In this document: one piece after another, positions 6,288-7,690 of the stretch
How positions within the stretch are numbered: position 1 is the first letter of the stretch
Layout of the letters: each line of letters opens with the position of its first letter
Assembly (NCBI GenBank): GCA_947478975.1
Contig: CANJYI010000126.1
Coordinates: 1 to 7,690, forward strand
Reading direction: 5' to 3'
DNA: 7,690 nt
From: Chthoniobacteraceae bacterium
GTDB taxonomy: Bacteria > Verrucomicrobiota > Verrucomicrobiia > Chthoniobacterales > Chthoniobacteraceae
The notes under the pieces: model-generated
What the model was told of the DNA's origin: nothing
Seen by the model: the letters and a program-made list of their open reading frames with translations, nothing else
Databases searched by the model: none
Translations under genes and position numbers: made by a program

Positions 6288-6518
6288 CAGGTGCTCGCGG
6301 AAATCAGCACCGCACCAGCGAAGGGCAACGATGGCGAGACCAGCACGCTTCAGTCCTCGACCCCTCGGGCATGGTTTCGCTACGCCCTCGACGGCACGCC
6401 GCCGACCCGCACCCGAAGCTGTGTGGATTGCGGCAAGAGTACCCTTCAGCCCAGTATCCAGCTGCACGCCATCGCCTACAAGAGCGGCATGGCCGATAGC
6501 ACGATCAGCAAACCGTGA
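6267..6518 (+). pseudogene. Remnant of a chitobiase / FN3-associated (CHB_HEX_C-type) domain
   Basis: A frame open from the TAG at 6264 to the TGA at 6516-6518 has no credible start but reads like the C-terminal end of a surface protein. The segment at 6375-6407 gives FRYALDGTPPT, matching the [IF]-x-Y-x-x-DG-x-x-PT signature of chitobiase C-terminal and FN3-associated domains. The end gives LHAIAYKSGMADSTIS (6462-6509), matching the usual closing strands (lkAia.ksG..dS.v). The middle, with cysteines in place of the usual Y-x-G-P segment, looks degraded or frameshifted. No N-terminal domain, signal peptide or start survives in any frame nearby, so the piece looks like the tail of a lost gene. 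Such domains often occur at the C-termini of secreted carbohydrate-active proteins, consistent with the neighbouring GH16 gene. It could instead be a chance frame; the two motif matches at the right spacing argue against that. Confidence 0.5.
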
Positions 6519-6594
6519 AATGATTTTAGCGGGTCCCGAAAAGATGGGGCGGAAATCGCCTTTCTATCCTTCGAATTCCCATTATTGATCAACC

Positions 6595-7383
6595 ATGTCT
6601 CGGTTTTCGGCAGTGCTGTGTCTTCTGACGGTTCTTCCCCTGCGTGGTGCCGAATGGCGCGAAGTTTGGCGGGATGATTTTAACGGCACCTCAATTGATT
6701 GGACCAAGTGGGCGGCGGAGGAAAACGGGCACGGAGGAGGAAACGGCGAGTTGCAGTATTACCTGGACCGGCCCGAGAATCTGCGGGTGGAGAACGGGTG
6801 TCTGATTCTTGAAGCTCGCCGTGAAAAGGTGAACATGGCGGGGGTGCTCAAGGATTACTCCTCCGCAAGGATCCGCACGAAGCGGCGTGCGGATTGGCAG
6901 TACGGGCGTTTTGAGATGTCGGCAAAATTGCCGGCAGGGAAGGGTTTGTGGCCTGCGTTTTGGCTGCTGCCGAGCACAGAGAAATACGGTGGCTGGGCTG
7001 CGAGCGGGGAGATCGACGTCATGGAATTCAAGGGGCACGAGACGGACCGGGTGCACGGGACGCTGCATTTTGGGGGGGCGTGGCCGCGGAACAAATCCAA
7101 GGGGCAGTTGTACCGCCTGGAGAACGGCGATTTCACAAAAGACTTCCATCTCTTTGCCGTGGAATGGGAGCCTGGCGTGATCCGGTGGTTTGTGGACGGA
7201 GTTCAGTATCAGGAACAGATGGAATGGTCCTCAGAAGGGGGGGCGTTTCCTGCGCCGTTCAACGAGAGGTTTTATTTGGTGTTAAACCTTGCCCTGGGGG
7301 GCGGCTTCGCCGGGGCGGTGGCTCGGGAGACGGTGTTTCCTGCGCGCTTCGTTGTGGACTATGTGCGGGTACTCCAGCGTTGA
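6595..7383 (+). CDS. Secreted GH16 family beta-glucanase (laminarinase-like)
   Basis: This 262-residue enzyme has a single glycoside hydrolase family 16 domain. Residues 1-19 form a signal peptide (basic Arg3, hydrophobic core 4-16, probable cleavage after LRGA), so it acts in the periplasm or outside the cell. The catalytic motif GEIDVME is intact at 138-144: Glu139 nucleophile, Asp141 helper and Glu144 acid/base, spaced as in the EIDVME bulge-type subgroup that includes laminarinases. Other family blocks are DDFNGTSIDWTKW (27-39), GNGELQYY (49-56), YGRFEMSAKLP (103-113) and GLWPAFWLLP (117-126). The C-terminal strand VDYVRVLQR closes the jelly roll. The family retains configuration and cleaves beta-1,3 or beta-1,3-1,4 glucans; laminarin-type beta-1,3-glucan is the likeliest substrate, but agar and carrageenan enzymes share the fold. 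There is no carbohydrate-binding module, lipobox or sorting tail. The ATG at 6595 is supported by the signal peptide; no Shine-Dalgarno sequence precedes it. Confidence 0.95.
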   Translation: MSRFSAVLCLLTVLPLRGAEWREVWRDDFNGTSIDWTKWAAEENGHGGGNGELQYYLDRPENLRVENGCLILEARREKVNMAGVLKDYSSARIRTKRRADWQYGRFEMSAKLPAGKGLWPAFWLLPSTEKYGGWAASGEIDVMEFKGHETDRVHGTLHFGGAWPRNKSKGQLYRLENGDFTKDFHLFAVEWEPGVIRWFVDGVQYQEQMEWSSEGGAFPAPFNERFYLVLNLALGGGFAGAVARETVFPARFVVDYVRVLQR

Positions 7384-7690
7384 GGGACGGGGTTGGGAGT
7401 GGGGAAGTGGAGCGCCATCGGCTCAAATCAAACCCAAGTTCGGGAAGGACAGCTCGCGGGCTTTCCAGAAGAAAACCCATAAAGCACAGAATCAGAGGTT
7501 TATCCGGAGATCACGCAGAGTTTCACTGATGCTCCTAATGGTTTCCTTTTATCTGTGAGGCTCTGGGATGGCTTCCGCGGATCACTTCCCGTTTCCTGAG
7601 AAGTCAGCGGGAACTCACCATTGAGCGCGCGTGGTCGTCGGAGGGTTCCACTCAGCCGGGTCTGTAGTGTCATCCGCCCTCCAGTCATGC
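7384..7690. other. Gene-free region after GH16 gene
   Basis: No convincing gene is present. A 62-codon minus-strand frame (7500-7688) has no recognisable motif. A weak dyad, GGAA with TTCC around AGC/GCT (about 7444-7467), follows the GH16 gene but has no T tract. The region also carries the degenerate repeat at 7484-7565 and a distant GGAGGG/CCCTCC pair (7640-7645 and 7677-7682). Confidence 0.5.
7484..7565. repeat. Degenerate copy of a CAGATTACGCAGATTTCAC-type dispersed intergenic repeat
   Basis: The segment contains GCACAGAATCAG, then TTATCCGGAGATCACGCAG, AGTTTCACTGATG and, further on, TTTTATCTGTGAGG. I recognise these as a worn version of an intergenic repeat type seen in several bacterial phyla, with alternating CAGATT, CGCAGATT, TCACTGATG and ATCTGTG blocks. 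The assignment rests on remembered pattern similarity, not on a second copy in this window. Confidence 0.35.

Noticed and set aside
5480..6538. Possible terminal inverted repeats: GGGTCCCGCTTA at 5480-5491 against the reverse of 6526-6537
   Set aside because: The match is 10 of 12. Comparing a few hundred bases on each side would yield several such matches by chance, and no transposase or target duplication is seen.
6548..6566. GGCGG-AAA-TCGCC hairpin followed by TTTCT as a terminator before the GH16 gene
   Set aside because: The stem is only five pairs with a wobble closing pair, and the T tract is short and interrupted.

Overview
This 7.7 kb window is moderately GC-rich bacterial chromosomal DNA. 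The gene content points to a carbohydrate-oriented, Gram-negative-type bacterium, most plausibly Verrucomicrobiota (Opitutales-like). It combines a secreted multi-malectin/PKD-like protein, a secreted GH16 glucanase, a DUF2007/zinc-ribbon protein, a decayed chitobiase-type (FN3-associated) domain, and no convincing Shine-Dalgarno sequence before any of the six genes. The phylum is inferred from family content only; Planctomycetota or another related group is possible.

Left part (1-5340), all on the minus strand. A three-gene cluster is transcribed first: an OafA-type acyltransferase (4144-5340), a four-helix ArnE/EamA-like small transporter (3736-4107, GTG start), and an NAD-dependent epimerase/dehydratase (2763-3734). 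Spacings are 36 nt and 1 nt, so this is almost certainly one operon. It looks like a membrane cassette that alters and translocates a lipid-linked sugar or surface glycan. A likely intrinsic terminator at 2608-2640 closes it. Further along the same strand lies a large exported protein (2289 to beyond base 1) with three malectin domains and PKD-like spacers. It is open for all 763 codons present, so its C-terminus is outside the window. The gap before it holds a 7-bp inverted repeat that could be an operator.

Middle (5341-5871) is a divergent intergenic region with no convincing gene. It is rich in structure: a tRNA T-arm look-alike, a long imperfect hairpin, a second strong hairpin and a weak candidate promoter.

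Right part (5872-7690), plus strand. A 113-aa DUF2007 plus zinc-ribbon protein comes first, then a stretch reading as the remnant of a chitobiase/FN3-associated domain, then a complete secreted GH16 beta-glucanase with an intact EIDVME active site. The last 300 bases have no gene but contain a degraded copy of what looks like a dispersed intergenic repeat.

As a whole, the window suggests glucan binding (malectin), glucan cleavage (GH16) and envelope-glycan modification (the operon), but a shared substrate is inference. No phage, CRISPR, insertion sequence or defence system is visible.
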